64,000 bases of DNA from Pseudomonas sp. CBZ-4 (GTDB lineage: Bacteria; Pseudomonadota; Gammaproteobacteria; Pseudomonadales; Pseudomonadaceae). The notes beneath the pieces are model-generated. The model saw nothing but the letters and a program-made list of their open reading frames with translations. It searched no databases and was not told where the DNA came from. Where the stretch lies: positions 62,001 through 126,000 of the forward strand of contig NZ_ANNV01000031.1 of the NCBI RefSeq assembly GCF_000346755.1, given 5' to 3'. Position numbers and translations under genes: made by a program. This document shows positions 31,571 through 42,057 of this stretch, one piece after another; the first letter of the stretch is position 1; every line of letters begins with the position of its first letter.

Positions 31571-31645
31571 TATCGCAGGCAAGCCAGCTCCCACAGTTGA
31601 CGGCATTCGCAAATCAAAATGTGGGAGCTGGCTTGCCTGCGATAG
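31571..31645. repeat. REP pair (BIME), CTGGCTTGCC type, tail-out arrangement
   Basis: Here the order is reversed: TATCGCAGGCAAGCCAGCTC comes first and the GGGAGCTGGCTTGCC copy second, separated by 30 bases, between orn and the TRIC-type gene. Confidence 0.9.
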
Positions 31646-31731
31646 GGGCGACGCGGTCTTTCGCCAGGCGCCCCCTTTTGGTGCCATCACCAAATGATTA
31701 GACTGCGCGCTTCTTTGCAAGGATCGCCACC

Positions 31732-32346
31732 ATGCTGCTCATGCTCTACCTCATCGCCATCACCGCCGAAGCCATGACTGGCGCCCTGTCCGCCGGGCGG
31801 CGCGGCATGGACTGGTTTGGCGTGGTGCTGATCGCCTGCGTGACGGCGCTGGGTGGCGGTTCGGTGCGTGACGTGCTGCTGGGGCACTACCCGCTGACCT
31901 GGGTCAAACACCCGGAATACCTGGTGTTGACCTCGGTCGCGGCGCTGCTGACGATCTTCATAGCGCCGCTGATGCGCCGTCTGCGCTCGCTGTTTTTGGC
32001 GCTGGACGCCGTGGGCCTGGTGGCGTTCACCCTGATCGGCTGCATGACCGCCCTGGAAATGGGCCACGGCATGCTGGTGGCCTCGGTCAGCGGCGTGATC
32101 ACCGGCGTGTTCGGCGGCATCCTGCGGGATATCTTCTGCAACGACATCCCGCTGATCTTTCGCCGCGAGCTGTACGCCAGCGTGTCGTTCCTCGCCGCCT
32201 GGTTCTACCTGCTGTGCCTCTACCTTGAGCTGCCCAGCGAACAATCGATTCTGCTGACCCTGTTCAGCGGTTTTCTCTTACGCCTGTTGGCGATCCGCTT
32301 TCACTGGGAAATGCCCAAGTTCGTCTATAACGACGACGTGCACTAA
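31732..32346 (+). CDS. TRIC-type (YicG/UPF0126) membrane channel protein
   Basis: A 204-residue inner-membrane protein made of two UPF0126 repeats, seven helices in all. The repeat signatures GGGSVRDVLLGHYP (first) and GVFGGILRDIFCNDIP (second) are the lysine/lipid-binding GG-RD motifs of prokaryotic TRIC channels, which pass monovalent cations. Physiological role in bacteria is uncertain. Its last four bases overlap the convergent queG gene. Confidence 0.92.
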   Translation: MLLMLYLIAITAEAMTGALSAGRRGMDWFGVVLIACVTALGGGSVRDVLLGHYPLTWVKHPEYLVLTSVAALLTIFIAPLMRRLRSLFLALDAVGLVAFTLIGCMTALEMGHGMLVASVSGVITGVFGGILRDIFCNDIPLIFRRELYASVSFLAAWFYLLCLYLELPSEQSILLTLFSGFLLRLLAIRFHWEMPKFVYNDDVH

Positions 32347-33410
32347 GCGCGCGTGGCGTGCTGGTTCAGCGCCCATTCCACGTGTTCGCGCACCAGCTCC
32401 GACGGATACTCCCGCCGCGCCTTCAAGGCTTCCAGCACCGGAATGCTTGACGGCGCATTGCCCAGGCCCACCGCCAGGTTGCGCAACCAGCGCTCATAAC
32501 CGGCGCGGCGTAGGGGCGAACCTTCGGTGCTGCTGAGGAATTTATCCTCGTCCCACATAAACAGCTCGGCCAGTTCGGCGTTATCCAGGTTGTGGCGTGG
32601 CTTGAAGTCGCTTTCGCCTGTGGCGCGGGCGAAACGATTCCACGGGCAGACGATCTGACAGTCATCACAGCCGAACACGCGGTTGCCGATCAGTGGGCGC
32701 AGATCTTCCGGGATCGCGCTCTTGAGTTCGATGGTCAGGTAGGAAATGCAGCGCCGCGCGTCCAGCACATACGGGCCGACGAAGGCGTTGGTGGGGCAGA
32801 TGTCCAGGCACGCGGTGCAGCGCCCGCAATGTTCGGTGCTGTGGGGCGCGTCCACCGGCAAGGGCAAATCGACAAACAACTCGCTGAGGAAGAAATAACT
32901 GCCGGCCTTGCGGTTGAGTACCAAGGTGTTCTTGCCGATCCAGCCCAGGCCGGCTTGTTCGGCGATGGCTTTTTCCAGCACCGGCGCGCTGTCGACAAAG
33001 GCGCGAAAGCCGAACGGGCCGATTTGCGCCTGGATGCGATCGGCCAGTTGCTGCACGCGCTTGCGGATCAGCTTGTGGTAGTCGCGGCCGAGGGCGTAGC
33101 GGGAGATGTAGGCTTTTTCCGGTTTGGCCAGCAATTGCGCCATTTGCGTGTCGCCGGGCAAGTAGTCCATGCGCAGTGAGACCACGCGCAACGTGCCGGG
33201 CACCAGTTCGTCCGGGTGGGAGCGCTTGCTGCCGTGGGCGCCCATGTAGTCCATCTCGCCGTGGTAGCCGGCATCGAGCCAGCGTTGCAGGTGCTGCTCA
33301 TGCTCGGCCAGGTCCAGGCCGCTGATGCCGACTTGTTGAAAGCCCAGTTCGCGGCCCCAGTCTTTGATCGATTGGGCGAGGGCGGGCAGATCGGAGGTAA
33401 TAGCAGGCAT
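32343..33410 (-). CDS. queG: Epoxyqueuosine reductase
   Basis: A 355-residue iron-sulfur and cobalamin enzyme making queuosine in tRNA from epoxyqueuosine. The two 4Fe-4S clusters are visible as CGRCTACLDICPTNAF and CDDCQIVCPWNRFA. The N-terminal domain (FQQVGISGLDLAEHEQHLQR, YHGEMDYMGAH) and GKNTLVLNRKAGSYFFL match the family. I place the start at the ATG at 33410 (MPAITSDLPALAQ), as the longer frame enters the promoter of nnrD. Confidence 0.95.
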   Translation of the reverse strand: MPAITSDLPALAQSIKDWGRELGFQQVGISGLDLAEHEQHLQRWLDAGYHGEMDYMGAHGSKRSHPDELVPGTLRVVSLRMDYLPGDTQMAQLLAKPEKAYISRYALGRDYHKLIRKRVQQLADRIQAQIGPFGFRAFVDSAPVLEKAIAEQAGLGWIGKNTLVLNRKAGSYFFLSELFVDLPLPVDAPHSTEHCGRCTACLDICPTNAFVGPYVLDARRCISYLTIELKSAIPEDLRPLIGNRVFGCDDCQIVCPWNRFARATGESDFKPRHNLDNAELAELFMWDEDKFLSSTEGSPLRRAGYERWLRNLAVGLGNAPSSIPVLEALKARREYPSELVREHVEWALNQHATRA

Positions 33411-33473
33411 GAGACACGGGAAACCACAGGTTAGATGCGTATAATTCTGCCAGACATCGGAGCTTGAAGACGC

Positions 33474-34334
33474 ATGCCGCAGACAAAACACCCAATTACC
33501 GACGTTCAGTCCCTGTTGCCCGGCGATTTGCCGCAACTGGCTGCGCGTTCCCCGGATGCCCATAAAGGCCGGTTCGGCCACCTGCTGGTGATCGGCGGTG
33601 ACCGTGGCCTGGGCGGCGCAGCGCTGCTGAGCGCCGAAAGCGCCTTGCGCAGCGGCGCCGGCCTGGTCTCCCTAGCGACACGCCCTGAGCACGTGCCGGC
33701 CGCGCTGGCGCGCTTGCCGGAAGTCATGACCGTGGGCGTGAGTTCGGCCAACCAACTGATGGGCTTGCTGGAAAACATCTCGGTCATCGTCATTGGTCCT
33801 GGCCTGGGCAATGCGGCTTGGGGCAAAAGCCTGTTGTCGGTCGCTGCCAACGCGCGCCAGCCACAAGTCTGGGACGCCGACGCCCTGAACCAGTTGGCCT
33901 CGGGCGGCGTCAGCCTCCCGGCGAACTCGGTGATTACCCCGCATCCGGGCGAAGCCGCGCGCTTGTTGGGCCTTTCGACAGCCGAGGTTCAGGCCGACCG
34001 ACTTAAGGTAGCGCGCGCGTTGAGCCAGAAATTCAATGCAGTGGCTATTCTCAAGGGGGCTGGCAGTTTGATTGCCTGCCCGGACGGGCGTATTGCGCGC
34101 TGTGACCAAGGCCATCCGGCGATGGCCACGGCCGGGCTGGGTGATGTGCTGGCCGGTCTGGTCGGGGCGTTGCTGGCCCAGGGCATGCCTGCCTATGAGG
34201 CAAGCTGCCTGGCCGTGTGGTTGCACGCCACGGCGGGCGATCGCCAGGGCAGCTTTGGTCGCGGGCTGGCGGCCAGCGACCTGATACCCGCCATTCGTCA
34301 ATTGCTGGAGGAGCAGTCACCGTGTCTGAAGTAG
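33474..34334 (+). CDS. nnrD: ADP/ATP-dependent NAD(P)H-hydrate dehydratase
   Basis: A 286-residue ribokinase-fold enzyme that repairs hydrated NAD(P)H. The N-terminal HKGRFGHLLVIGGDRGLGGA is the family signature, followed by NSVITPHPGEAARLL and the phosphate loop ATAGLGDVLAGLVGALLAQG. Only the dehydratase domain is present; the epimerase (NnrE/YjeF-N) domain fused in E. coli is absent. It overlaps tsaE by 13 bases and begins the long nnrD-to-hflC gene series. Confidence 0.92.
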   Translation: MPQTKHPITDVQSLLPGDLPQLAARSPDAHKGRFGHLLVIGGDRGLGGAALLSAESALRSGAGLVSLATRPEHVPAALARLPEVMTVGVSSANQLMGLLENISVIVIGPGLGNAAWGKSLLSVAANARQPQVWDADALNQLASGGVSLPANSVITPHPGEAARLLGLSTAEVQADRLKVARALSQKFNAVAILKGAGSLIACPDGRIARCDQGHPAMATAGLGDVLAGLVGALLAQGMPAYEASCLAVWLHATAGDRQGSFGRGLAASDLIPAIRQLLEEQSPCLK

Positions 34335-34792
34335 TTCTTTTCCTCGCCGATGAAGACGCGATGGTTGCGTTCGGTCAGCGTATCGCCCAGGTGACGGCCG
34401 GCGCGGGGCTGATCTTTCTCGAAGGCGACCTGGGGGCGGGCAAGACCACCTTGTCCCGGGGGATTATTCGCGGGTTGGGCCATACGGGCGCGGTAAAAAG
34501 CCCGACGTTCACCCTTGTAGAGCCCTACGAGATTGGTGCGATCCGCGCCTTTCACTTCGACCTCTACCGCCTGGTGGACCCCGAAGAGCTGGAGTACATG
34601 GGCATCCGCGACTATTTCGATGAGGATGCGTTGTGCCTGATCGAGTGGCCAGATAAAGGCACAGGCTTTTTGCCAAAGCCGGACCTGACCATTACCATTA
34701 CGCCGCATGACACAGGACGTCAGCTGAAGTTGTTGTCCCAGAGCGCGCGCGGCCAGTCGTGGTGCGCCGCTTTGGCATTGGAATTCAAATAA
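34322..34792 (+). CDS. tsaE: tRNA t6A biosynthesis ATPase
   Basis: A 156-residue P-loop ATPase that works with TsaB and TsaD to form threonylcarbamoyladenosine on ANN-reading tRNAs. The Walker A motif is GDLGAGKTT; the family signatures VKSPTFTLVEPY and IRAFHFDLYRLVDPEELEYMG follow, with the conserved ending LIEWPDKG. The GTG start at 34322 has GGAGGAG upstream and overlaps the nnrD stop. Confidence 0.96.
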   Translation: MSEVVLFLADEDAMVAFGQRIAQVTAGAGLIFLEGDLGAGKTTLSRGIIRGLGHTGAVKSPTFTLVEPYEIGAIRAFHFDLYRLVDPEELEYMGIRDYFDEDALCLIEWPDKGTGFLPKPDLTITITPHDTGRQLKLLSQSARGQSWCAALALEFK

Positions 34793-34807
34793 TTGGTGGG
34801 GTTAGGT

Positions 34808-36229
34808 ATGCGCTTTCGCGCGTTGGTTGCTGTCGTAGGGGTGTTGCTTGCGGCAATGACTGTCAATGCTCTGGCTGCTTCACAGGTAAAAAGTGTGCGC
34901 CTGTGGCGAGCGCCGGATAACACGCGACTGGTGTTCGACCTGTCTGGCCCGGTCCAGCACAGCGTCTTTACCCTGACGGCGCCCGATCGCCTGGTGATCG
35001 ACATCAACGGTGCGACCCTGGCCGCGCCGCTGAAAGTCTCCACCGCCAACACCCCGATCACCGCCATGCGTTCGGCCCAGCGTACGCCGACCGATCTGCG
35101 GGTGGTCATCGACCTGAAAAAGACCGTCACCCCGAAAAGCTTTGTGCTGGCGCCGAACGCCCAGTACGGCAACCGCCTGGTGGTCGATCTGTTCGACAAC
35201 GCGGCCGACGCCAACCCGCCGCCAGCGCCACCGCCAAGTGTCGCGACGGTGCCTGCGGTGCCGGTCAACCCGACACAGCCGCAGGTCAAGTTGCCGCCGC
35301 TGCCACCGGCCCCGGCGGGCAAGCGCGACATTATCGTGGTGATCGACGCCGGCCATGGCGGCGAAGACCCGGGCGCCTCGGGCTCGCGCGGCCAGCATGA
35401 AAAAGACGTGGTGCTGGCCATCGCCCGCGAACTGCAGCGCCAGGTCAACGGCATGAAGGGCTACCGCGCCGAGCTGACCCGCACCGGCGACTACTTCATC
35501 CCGCTGCGCGGGCGTACCGAGATCGCCCGCAAGAAGGGCGCCGACCTGTTCGTCTCCATCCACGCCGACGCCGCACCGTCCACCGCCGCGTTTGGCGCTT
35601 CGGTGTTTGCCCTGTCGGACCGTGGCGCCACGTCGGAGACCGCCCGTTGGCTGGCCGACAGCGAAAACCGTTCCGACCTGATCGGCGGGGCCGGCAACGT
35701 GTCCCTCGATGACAAGGACAAAATGCTCGCCGGCGTGCTGCTCGACCTGTCGATGACCGCCTCGCTGACTTCCAGCCTGAACGTCGGCCAGAAAGTCCTG
35801 AGCAACATCGGTCGGGTCACCTCGCTGCACAAACAGCGCGTGGAGCAGGCCGGGTTCATGGTGTTGAAGTCGCCGGACATCCCGTCGATCCTGGTGGAAA
35901 CCGGCTTTATCTCCAACGCCAACGAAGCCTCGAAGCTGGCCAGCGCCAGTCATCAGCAGGCCTTGGCGCGTTCGATCAGCGCGGGTATCCGCCAGTTCTT
36001 CCAGCAGAACCCGCCGCCGGGCACGTACATCGCCTGGCTGCGCGACTCCGGCAAGATCGCCCAGGGCCCGCGTGACCATCGCGTGCAGCCGGGCGACACC
36101 CTGGCCATGCTGGCCGTGCGCTTCCAGGTGTCGGCCGCGACGTTGCGCAGCGCCAACAGCCTGAAGACCGATGAGTTGAAAGTCGGCCAGGTGTTGACCA
36201 TCCCCGGCACCGAATTGGCAGCACAGTAA
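34808..36229 (+). CDS. amiB: N-acetylmuramoyl-L-alanine amidase with AMIN and LysM domains
   Basis: A 473-residue periplasmic peptidoglycan hydrolase. Order: signal peptide ([21 protein letters not shown]), AMIN domain ([18 protein letters not shown]), Pro-rich linker, Amidase_3 zinc domain with [14 protein letters not shown] (Zn His and Glu), [10 protein letters not shown] and LVETGFISN, then a LysM at the C-terminus ([19 protein letters not shown]). It cuts septal peptidoglycan during cell separation. The ATG at 34808 has GGTGGGG before it. Its TAATG stop-start junction couples it to mutL. Confidence 0.95.
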   Translation: MRFRALVAVVGVLLAAMTVNALAASQVKSVRLWRAPDNTRLVFDLSGPVQHSVFTLTAPDRLVIDINGATLAAPLKVSTANTPITAMRSAQRTPTDLRVVIDLKKTVTPKSFVLAPNAQYGNRLVVDLFDNAADANPPPAPPPSVATVPAVPVNPTQPQVKLPPLPPAPAGKRDIIVVIDAGHGGEDPGASGSRGQHEKDVVLAIARELQRQVNGMKGYRAELTRTGDYFIPLRGRTEIARKKGADLFVSIHADAAPSTAAFGASVFALSDRGATSETARWLADSENRSDLIGGAGNVSLDDKDKMLAGVLLDLSMTASLTSSLNVGQKVLSNIGRVTSLHKQRVEQAGFMVLKSPDIPSILVETGFISNANEASKLASASHQQALARSISAGIRQFFQQNPPPGTYIAWLRDSGKIAQGPRDHRVQPGDTLAMLAVRFQVSAATLRSANSLKTDELKVGQVLTIPGTELAAQ

Positions 36230-38145
36230 TGAGTGAATCAGTCTTGAACAACGGCTCGCGCATCGAGCTGCTCAGCCCGCGCCTGGCCAACCAGATTGCC
36301 GCCGGTGAGGTGGTTGAACGTCCTGCATCGGTGATCAAGGAGTTGCTGGAAAACAGCATCGACTCCGGCGCCAAGCGCATCGACGTGGACGTGGAGCAGG
36401 GCGGCGTCAAGCTGCTGCGGGTGCGTGACGACGGCAGCGGCATCTCTTCCGATGACCTGCCGCTGGCCCTGGCCCGTCACGCCACCAGCAAGATCCGCGA
36501 CCTCGAAGACCTCGAACGGGTGATGAGCCTGGGTTTCCGTGGTGAAGCGCTGGCGTCCATCAGCTCCGTGGCGCGCCTGACCTTGACCTCGCGCACCCGC
36601 AGTGCCGAACAGGCCTGGCAGGTGGAAACCGAGGGCCGCGACATGGCGCCTCGTGTGCAGCCGGCGGCGCATCCGGTGGGCACTTCGGTGGAAGTGCGCG
36701 ACCTGTTCTTCAACACCCCGGCGCGGCGCAAATTCCTCAAGGCCGAAAAAACCGAATTCGATCACCTGCAAGAAGTGATCAAGCGCCTGGCCCTGGCGCG
36801 TTTCGATGTGGCGTTTCATTTGCGCCACAACGGCAAGACCATCCTCAGCCTGCACGAAGCCCACGACGAAGCTGCGCGTGCGCGCCGGGTGTCGGCGATT
36901 TGTGGCGCGGGCTTCCTGGAGCAGGCGCTGCCGATTGAAATCGAACGCAACGGTTTGCGCCTGTGGGGTTGGGTTGGCTTGCCGACGTTCTCCCGCAGCC
37001 AGGCGGACTTGCAGTATTTCTTCGTGAATGGTCGTGCAGTGCGCGACAAGCTGGTGGCCCACGCGGTGCGCCAGGCGTATCGCGACGTGCTGTTCAACGG
37101 GCGGCATCCGACGTTTGTGCTGTTCTTCGAGGTCGACCCTTCGGTGGTGGACGTGAACGTGCACCCGACCAAGCACGAAGTACGCTTCCGCGATGGCCGC
37201 ATGGTGCACGACTTCCTCTATGGCACCTTGCACCGCACCTTGGGCGATGTGCGCCCGGATGATCATCTGGCTGCGCCGATCGTCACCGCCGTGGTGCGCC
37301 CGAGTGGGCCGGAGGCGGGTGAGTTTGGCCCTCAGGGCGAAATGAGCCTGGCCGGCAACCTGCTGCAATCGACGCCGCCGCAGCCATCGTTCGCGGCGCC
37401 GGGTTCTGGCGCGGGTGCGGGCTATCAATATCAATACACGCCGCGTCCGCAATCGGCCGTGCCGGTGGCTGAAGCGCAGGCGGCGTATCGCGAGTTTTTC
37501 GCGCCGTTGCCGGGCGCCGAGCCGGGTGCTGCGGTGGCCTTGCCGGAAGGTGGCGGTGATATTCCGCCGTTGGGTTACGCGCTGGCGCAGCTCAAGGGCA
37601 TCTATATCCTTGCGGAAAACGCCCACGGCCTGGTGCTGGTGGACATGCACGCCGCCCACGAGCGGATCATGTACGAGCGCCTCAAGATCGCCATGGCCAG
37701 CGAAGGCCTCAGCGGCCAGCCGCTGCTGGTGCCGGAATCCCTGGCGGTCAGCCAGCGCGAAGCCGATTGCGCCGAAGAGCATGCCGCTGTGTTCCAGAAG
37801 CTCGGCTTTGAGCTGCAACGCCTGGGCCCGGAAACCCTGGCCATCCGCCAGATCCCGGCGCTGCTCAAGCAGGCCGAGGCCAACCGCCTGGTCGCCGACG
37901 TGCTCGCCGACCTGATGGAATACGGCACCAGCGACCGCGTGCAGGCGCATATCAACGAGCTGCTCGGCACCATGGCCTGCCACGGCGCCATCCGCGCCAA
38001 CCGCCGCTTGGCCCTGCCGGAAATGAACGGGTTGCTGCGCGACATGGAAAACACCGAGCGCAGCGGGCAATGCAACCATGGCCGACCGACCTGGACCCAA
38101 ATGGGCCTGGACGATCTGGACAAACTGTTCTTGCGCGGTCGCTGA
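36229..38145 (+). CDS. mutL: DNA mismatch repair protein
   Basis: A 638-residue GHKL ATPase of methyl-independent mismatch repair. N-terminal motifs: [26 protein letters not shown] and [14 protein letters not shown] Pro/Gly-rich linker is followed by a C-terminal endonuclease-type dimer domain with [12 protein letters not shown] (the metal-binding DQHA-type motif with M for Q), CHGAIRANR and CNHGRP. The C-terminal motifs suggest an active nuclease, as in other pseudomonads which lack MutH. It is translationally linked to both amiB and miaA. Confidence 0.97.
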   Translation: MSESVLNNGSRIELLSPRLANQIAAGEVVERPASVIKELLENSIDSGAKRIDVDVEQGGVKLLRVRDDGSGISSDDLPLALARHATSKIRDLEDLERVMSLGFRGEALASISSVARLTLTSRTRSAEQAWQVETEGRDMAPRVQPAAHPVGTSVEVRDLFFNTPARRKFLKAEKTEFDHLQEVIKRLALARFDVAFHLRHNGKTILSLHEAHDEAARARRVSAICGAGFLEQALPIEIERNGLRLWGWVGLPTFSRSQADLQYFFVNGRAVRDKLVAHAVRQAYRDVLFNGRHPTFVLFFEVDPSVVDVNVHPTKHEVRFRDGRMVHDFLYGTLHRTLGDVRPDDHLAAPIVTAVVRPSGPEAGEFGPQGEMSLAGNLLQSTPPQPSFAAPGSGAGAGYQYQYTPRPQSAVPVAEAQAAYREFFAPLPGAEPGAAVALPEGGGDIPPLGYALAQLKGIYILAENAHGLVLVDMHAAHERIMYERLKIAMASEGLSGQPLLVPESLAVSQREADCAEEHAAVFQKLGFELQRLGPETLAIRQIPALLKQAEANRLVADVLADLMEYGTSDRVQAHINELLGTMACHGAIRANRRLALPEMNGLLRDMENTERSGQCNHGRPTWTQMGLDDLDKLFLRGR

Positions 38146-39116
38146 TGAGTGCCTTGCCCCCCGCGATCTTCCTGATGGGCCCCACGGCCGCAGGCAAGAC
38201 CGACTTGGCCATCGAGCTGAGCAAAGTGTTGCCGTGCGAGTTGATCAGCGTCGACTCTGCCCTGGTTTACCGGGACATGGACATTGGCACGGCCAAGCCG
38301 TCCAAGGAGCTGTTGGCCCAGTATCCGCACAAGCTGATCGACATCATCGACCCGGCCGAGAGCTATTCGGCGGCAGATTTTCGCACCGACGCCCTGGCCG
38401 CCATGGCCGAGATCACCGCACGCGGCAATATTCCGCTGCTGGTGGGCGGTACGATGCTCTATTACAAGGCTTTGCAGGAAGGCCTGGCGGATATGCCGGC
38501 GGCCGACCCCCAGGTGCGCGCCGAGCTTGAGGAAGAGGCTGCGCGCCTTGGCTGGCAAGCCTTGCACGACCAATTGGCAGCCATTGACCCGGTATCCGCC
38601 GCGCGCATTCACCCCAATGACCCGCAGCGTCTCAGCCGTGCGTTGGAAGTCTGGCGTGTGAGCGGCCAGACCATGACTGAACATCGGCTGAAACAAACTG
38701 CGCAAAGTGCCGACGCAGGCGCATCTGGACGGTCACAATTGCCCTATACTGTGGCGAATCTGGCCATTGCCCCGGCGAATCGCCAGGTGCTGCATGACCG
38801 TATTGCACAAAGATTCACAATTATGTTGGAACAGGGGTTCGTGGACGAGGTCGTAGCACTGCGTTCCAGAGGTGACCTGCATCTAGGGTTGCCTTCGATA
38901 CGTGCTGTAGGCTATCGCCAAGTCTGGGATCATCTGGATGGCAAGCTGACGTCAGCCGAAATGCAGGAACGCGGCATCATAGCCACGCGCCAATTGGCGA
39001 AGCGCCAGTTCACCTGGCTGCGCAGCTGGAGCGATTTGCACTGGCTGGACAGCCTGGACAGCGACAATCTGTCACGCGCCTTGAAATACTTGGGAACGGT
39101 CTCCATATTGAGCTGA
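38145..39116 (+). CDS. miaA: tRNA dimethylallyltransferase
   Basis: A 323-residue enzyme adding a dimethylallyl group to A37 of tRNAs reading UNN codons. The P-loop [14 protein letters not shown] begins the protein, then [32 protein letters not shown], and [10 protein letters not shown]. The ATG overlaps the TGA of mutL by one base. The E. coli order mutL-miaA-hfq-hflX-hflK-hflC is kept. Confidence 0.97.
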   Translation: MSALPPAIFLMGPTAAGKTDLAIELSKVLPCELISVDSALVYRDMDIGTAKPSKELLAQYPHKLIDIIDPAESYSAADFRTDALAAMAEITARGNIPLLVGGTMLYYKALQEGLADMPAADPQVRAELEEEAARLGWQALHDQLAAIDPVSAARIHPNDPQRLSRALEVWRVSGQTMTEHRLKQTAQSADAGASGRSQLPYTVANLAIAPANRQVLHDRIAQRFTIMLEQGFVDEVVALRSRGDLHLGLPSIRAVGYRQVWDHLDGKLTSAEMQERGIIATRQLAKRQFTWLRSWSDLHWLDSLDSDNLSRALKYLGTVSILS

Positions 39117-39210
39117 GTCCTTGCAATTGCCGTCTATCCTTGGGGGTGTGACGGCCTTGAGCTATCTATTTTCCGATTTTTTATTATTGATCCTTAAAGG
39201 AGTGCGGCAC

Positions 39211-39471
39211 ATGTCAAAAGGGCATTCGCTACAAGACCCTTACTTGAATACTTTACGTAAAGAGAAAGTGGGGGTTTCCATCTACCTGGTCAACGGTATC
39301 AAGCTGCAAGGCACGATCGAGTCGTTCGACCAGTTCGTGATCCTGCTGAAAAACACCGTCAGCCAGATGGTCTACAAGCACGCTATCTCGACAGTCGTTC
39401 CAGTGCGTCCAATCCGTCTGCCAAGCGCAGCGGGTGATGAAGCAGCTGACGCTGAGCCAGGTAACGCCTGA
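39211..39471 (+). CDS. hfq: RNA-binding protein Hfq
   Basis: An 86-residue hexameric RNA chaperone for sRNA-mRNA pairing and for Crc-dependent catabolite control in Pseudomonas. The Sm1 motif ([20 protein letters not shown]) and the Sm2 motif ([10 protein letters not shown]) are intact, and the C-terminal tail is short and acidic as in pseudomonads. AAAGGAG lies upstream of the ATG. Confidence 0.98.
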   Translation: MSKGHSLQDPYLNTLRKEKVGVSIYLVNGIKLQGTIESFDQFVILLKNTVSQMVYKHAISTVVPVRPIRLPSAAGDEAADAEPGNA

Positions 39472-39483
39472 TAGGAGTCTCCT

Positions 39484-40785
39484 TTGTTCTTTGAGCGCCA
39501 CGGTGGTGGTGAGCGGGTAATCCTCGTTCACTTGGATGGACAGGACCCTGAGGCGCGCGAAGATCCGCAGGAGTTTCAGGAGTTGGCGAATTCGGCCGGC
39601 GCCGAGACCGTTGCGTTTTTTAACGTACCGCGTCATCGGCCAACCGCCAAATTCCTGATTGGCAGCGGCAAGGTCGAGGAATTGCGCGACCTGGTCCACG
39701 CCGAAGAAGCCGATCTGGTGATCTTCAATCACGTCCTCACGCCCAGTCAGGAACGTAACCTCGAACGTGTGTTCGAGTGTCGCGTGATCGACCGTACCGG
39801 TCTGATTCTCGATATTTTCGCCCAACGCGCCCGTACCCATGAAGGCAAGCTCCAGGTTGAACTGGCCCAGCTTGACCACATGAGCACCCGGCTGGTTCGC
39901 GGCTGGACTCACCTTGAGCGTCAAGGTGGCGGTATCGGCATGCGTGGCCCGGGTGAAACCCAGCTGGAAACCGACCGCCGCCTGCTGCGGGTGCGCCTGC
40001 GCCAGATCAAGGGCCGCCTCGAGAAAGTGCGCAGCCAGCGCGAGCAATCGCGCCGTGGTCGTTCCCGCGCGGATATCCCTACCGTGTCCCTGGTGGGGTA
40101 TACCAACGCCGGCAAGTCCACGCTGTTCAACAACGTGACCAAATCCGACGTCTATGCGGCCGACCAGTTGTTCGCCACGCTCGACCCGACCCTGCGTCGC
40201 CTGGATCTGGACGACCTGGGGCCGATTGTCCTGGCCGACACCGTGGGTTTCATTCGTCACTTGCCCCACAAGCTGGTCGAGGCATTTCGGTCTACGCTCG
40301 AAGAGTCGAGCAATTCCGACCTGCTGTTGCACGTGATCGATGCGGCCGAACCGGATCGCATGTTGCAGATCGAGCAGGTGATGCTGGTGCTGGGCGAGAT
40401 TGGTGCCCAGGACTTGCCGATCCTCGAGGTCTATAACAAACTCGATTTGCTTGAAGGCGTTGAGCCACAAATCCAGCGCGATGAGAACGGCAAGCCCCAG
40501 CGGGTCTGGCTGTCGGCGCGTGATGGCAGTGGTCTGGAGCTGCTTGAACAAGCCATTGCCGAGTTGCTTGGCAGTGATTTGTTCGTCGGCACCTTGCGCT
40601 TGCCCCAGCGTTTTGCTCGACTGCGTGCACAGTTCTTCGAGCTGGGCGCAGTACAGAAAGAAGAATACGACGAAGAAGGTGTCAGCTTGCTGGCCGTTCG
40701 ATTGCCGCGCACGGAGCTTAATCGGCTGGTCAGTCGTGAAGGCGTTGTACCGACAGAGTTCATCGAACAACACACTTTGCAATAA
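39484..40785 (+). CDS. hflX: Ribosome-rescue GTPase HflX
   Basis: A 433-residue GTPase that splits stalled 70S ribosomes after stress. The glycine-rich N-terminal region contains HEGKLQVELAQLDHMSTRL and GGGIGMRGPGETQLE; the G domain has G1 (GYTNAGKSTLFN), G3 (DTVGFIRHLP) and G4 (NKLDL). A TTG start at 39484 preceded by AGGAG is used. It lies 12 bases after hfq. Confidence 0.96.
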   Translation: MFFERHGGGERVILVHLDGQDPEAREDPQEFQELANSAGAETVAFFNVPRHRPTAKFLIGSGKVEELRDLVHAEEADLVIFNHVLTPSQERNLERVFECRVIDRTGLILDIFAQRARTHEGKLQVELAQLDHMSTRLVRGWTHLERQGGGIGMRGPGETQLETDRRLLRVRLRQIKGRLEKVRSQREQSRRGRSRADIPTVSLVGYTNAGKSTLFNNVTKSDVYAADQLFATLDPTLRRLDLDDLGPIVLADTVGFIRHLPHKLVEAFRSTLEESSNSDLLLHVIDAAEPDRMLQIEQVMLVLGEIGAQDLPILEVYNKLDLLEGVEPQIQRDENGKPQRVWLSARDGSGLELLEQAIAELLGSDLFVGTLRLPQRFARLRAQFFELGAVQKEEYDEEGVSLLAVRLPRTELNRLVSREGVVPTEFIEQHTLQ

Positions 40786-40881
40786 AAGCCTCCGAAAGCG
40801 GTTGTGCCGCAGTAGCAGGCATTCTGTAGCATTGGTCGGCGCGCCGTGGGTGCGTCTTTGCTTTATCAGATGGAGAGCGCT

Positions 40882-42057
40882 ATGGCTTGGAATGAGCCGG
40901 GTGGCAACTCGAATAATCAGGATCCTTGGGGTGGTAAACGCCGCAATAATGGCGACCGCAAGGGGCCACCAGATCTCGACGAAGCCTTCCGAAAGCTGCA
41001 GGAAAGCCTGAATGGGTTGTTCGGTGGTGGAAAAAAACGTGGTGGTGACGATGGCGGTCGCACAAGCAAGGGCGGCGGCTATGGCCTGCTGGGCCTGGGT
41101 CTTGTCGTGCTGGCGTCCGTCTGGCTGTACAGCGCCGTCTATGTCGTGGACGAGCAGGAACAAGCCGTGGTGCTGCGCTTCGGCAAGTACTACGAGACTG
41201 TCGGCCCGGGCCTGAACATCTACTTCCCGCCGATCGACAAGAAGTACATGGAAAACGTCACGCGTGAGCGTGCCTATACCAAGCAGGGCCAGATGCTGAC
41301 CGAAGACGAGAACATCGTCGAAGTGCCGCTGACCGTGCAGTACAAGATCAGCAACCTGCAAGACTTCGTGCTGAACGTCGATCAGCCTGAAGTCAGCCTG
41401 CAGCACGCGACCGAAAGCGCCCTGCGCCATGTGGTGGGTTCCACCGCCATGGACCAGGTGCTGACCGAAGGTCGTGAACTGATGGCCAGCGAAATCAAGG
41501 AACGCCTGCAGCGTTTCCTCGATACCTATCGCACCGGTATCACCGTGACCCAAGTGAACGTACAGAGCGCAGCGGCACCGCGTGAAGTGCAGGAAGCCTT
41601 CGATGACGTGATCCGCGCCCGTGAAGACGAGCAGCGTTCGCGCAACCAGGCTGAAACCTACGCCAACGGCGTCGTGCCGGAAGCCCGTGGTCAGGCCCAG
41701 CGTATCCTTGAGGATGCCAACGGTTACCGTGACGAAGTGGTCTCCCGCGCCAAGGGTGAAGCAGATCGCTTTACCAAACTGGTCGCCGAGTACCGCAAGG
41801 CACCGGAAGTTACCCGTGAGCGTCTGTACCTGGACACCATGCAGGAAGTCTTCAGCAACACCAGCAAGGTTCTCGTGACCGGCAACAAGGGTGGGCAGAA
41901 CAACCTGCTGTACCTGCCGCTGGACAAGATGATCGAAGGTGGTCGTAGCAGCACCAGCGCACCGGCCACCGGTTCGACAGCCGCTGCCAACGAAGCGAGC
42001 GCCCGTGCGGCCGCTGACTTGCTGCAACAGCAAACACGTAGCAGGGAGAGTCGTTGA
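40882..42057 (+). CDS. hflK: FtsH protease modulator HflK
   Basis: A 391-residue inner-membrane protein that forms a cage with HflC around FtsH. The Gly/Asn-rich N-terminal (PGGNSNNQDPWGGK) is cytoplasmic, followed by one helix (YGLLGLGLVVLASVWLYS) and the SPFH/Band-7 domain (DEQEQAVVLRFGKYYETVGPG). A long coiled coil lies at residues 240-330. The stop overlaps the hflC start (TGATG). Confidence 0.96.
   Translation: MAWNEPGGNSNNQDPWGGKRRNNGDRKGPPDLDEAFRKLQESLNGLFGGGKKRGGDDGGRTSKGGGYGLLGLGLVVLASVWLYSAVYVVDEQEQAVVLRFGKYYETVGPGLNIYFPPIDKKYMENVTRERAYTKQGQMLTEDENIVEVPLTVQYKISNLQDFVLNVDQPEVSLQHATESALRHVVGSTAMDQVLTEGRELMASEIKERLQRFLDTYRTGITVTQVNVQSAAAPREVQEAFDDVIRAREDEQRSRNQAETYANGVVPEARGQAQRILEDANGYRDEVVSRAKGEADRFTKLVAEYRKAPEVTRERLYLDTMQEVFSNTSKVLVTGNKGGQNNLLYLPLDKMIEGGRSSTSAPATGSTAAANEASARAAADLLQQQTRSRESR

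Noticed and set aside
34793..34807. TTG start for amiB five codons upstream
   Set aside because: It directly follows the tsaE stop with no ribosome site; the ATG at 34808 has GGTGGGG before it and suits the signal peptide.
39253..42033. Very long minus-strand open frame (over 900 codons) opposite hfq, hflX and hflK
   Set aside because: It is antisense to three firmly identified genes, has no start context, and its composition (His/Gln-rich) is the normal mirror of GC-rich Pseudomonas codons.
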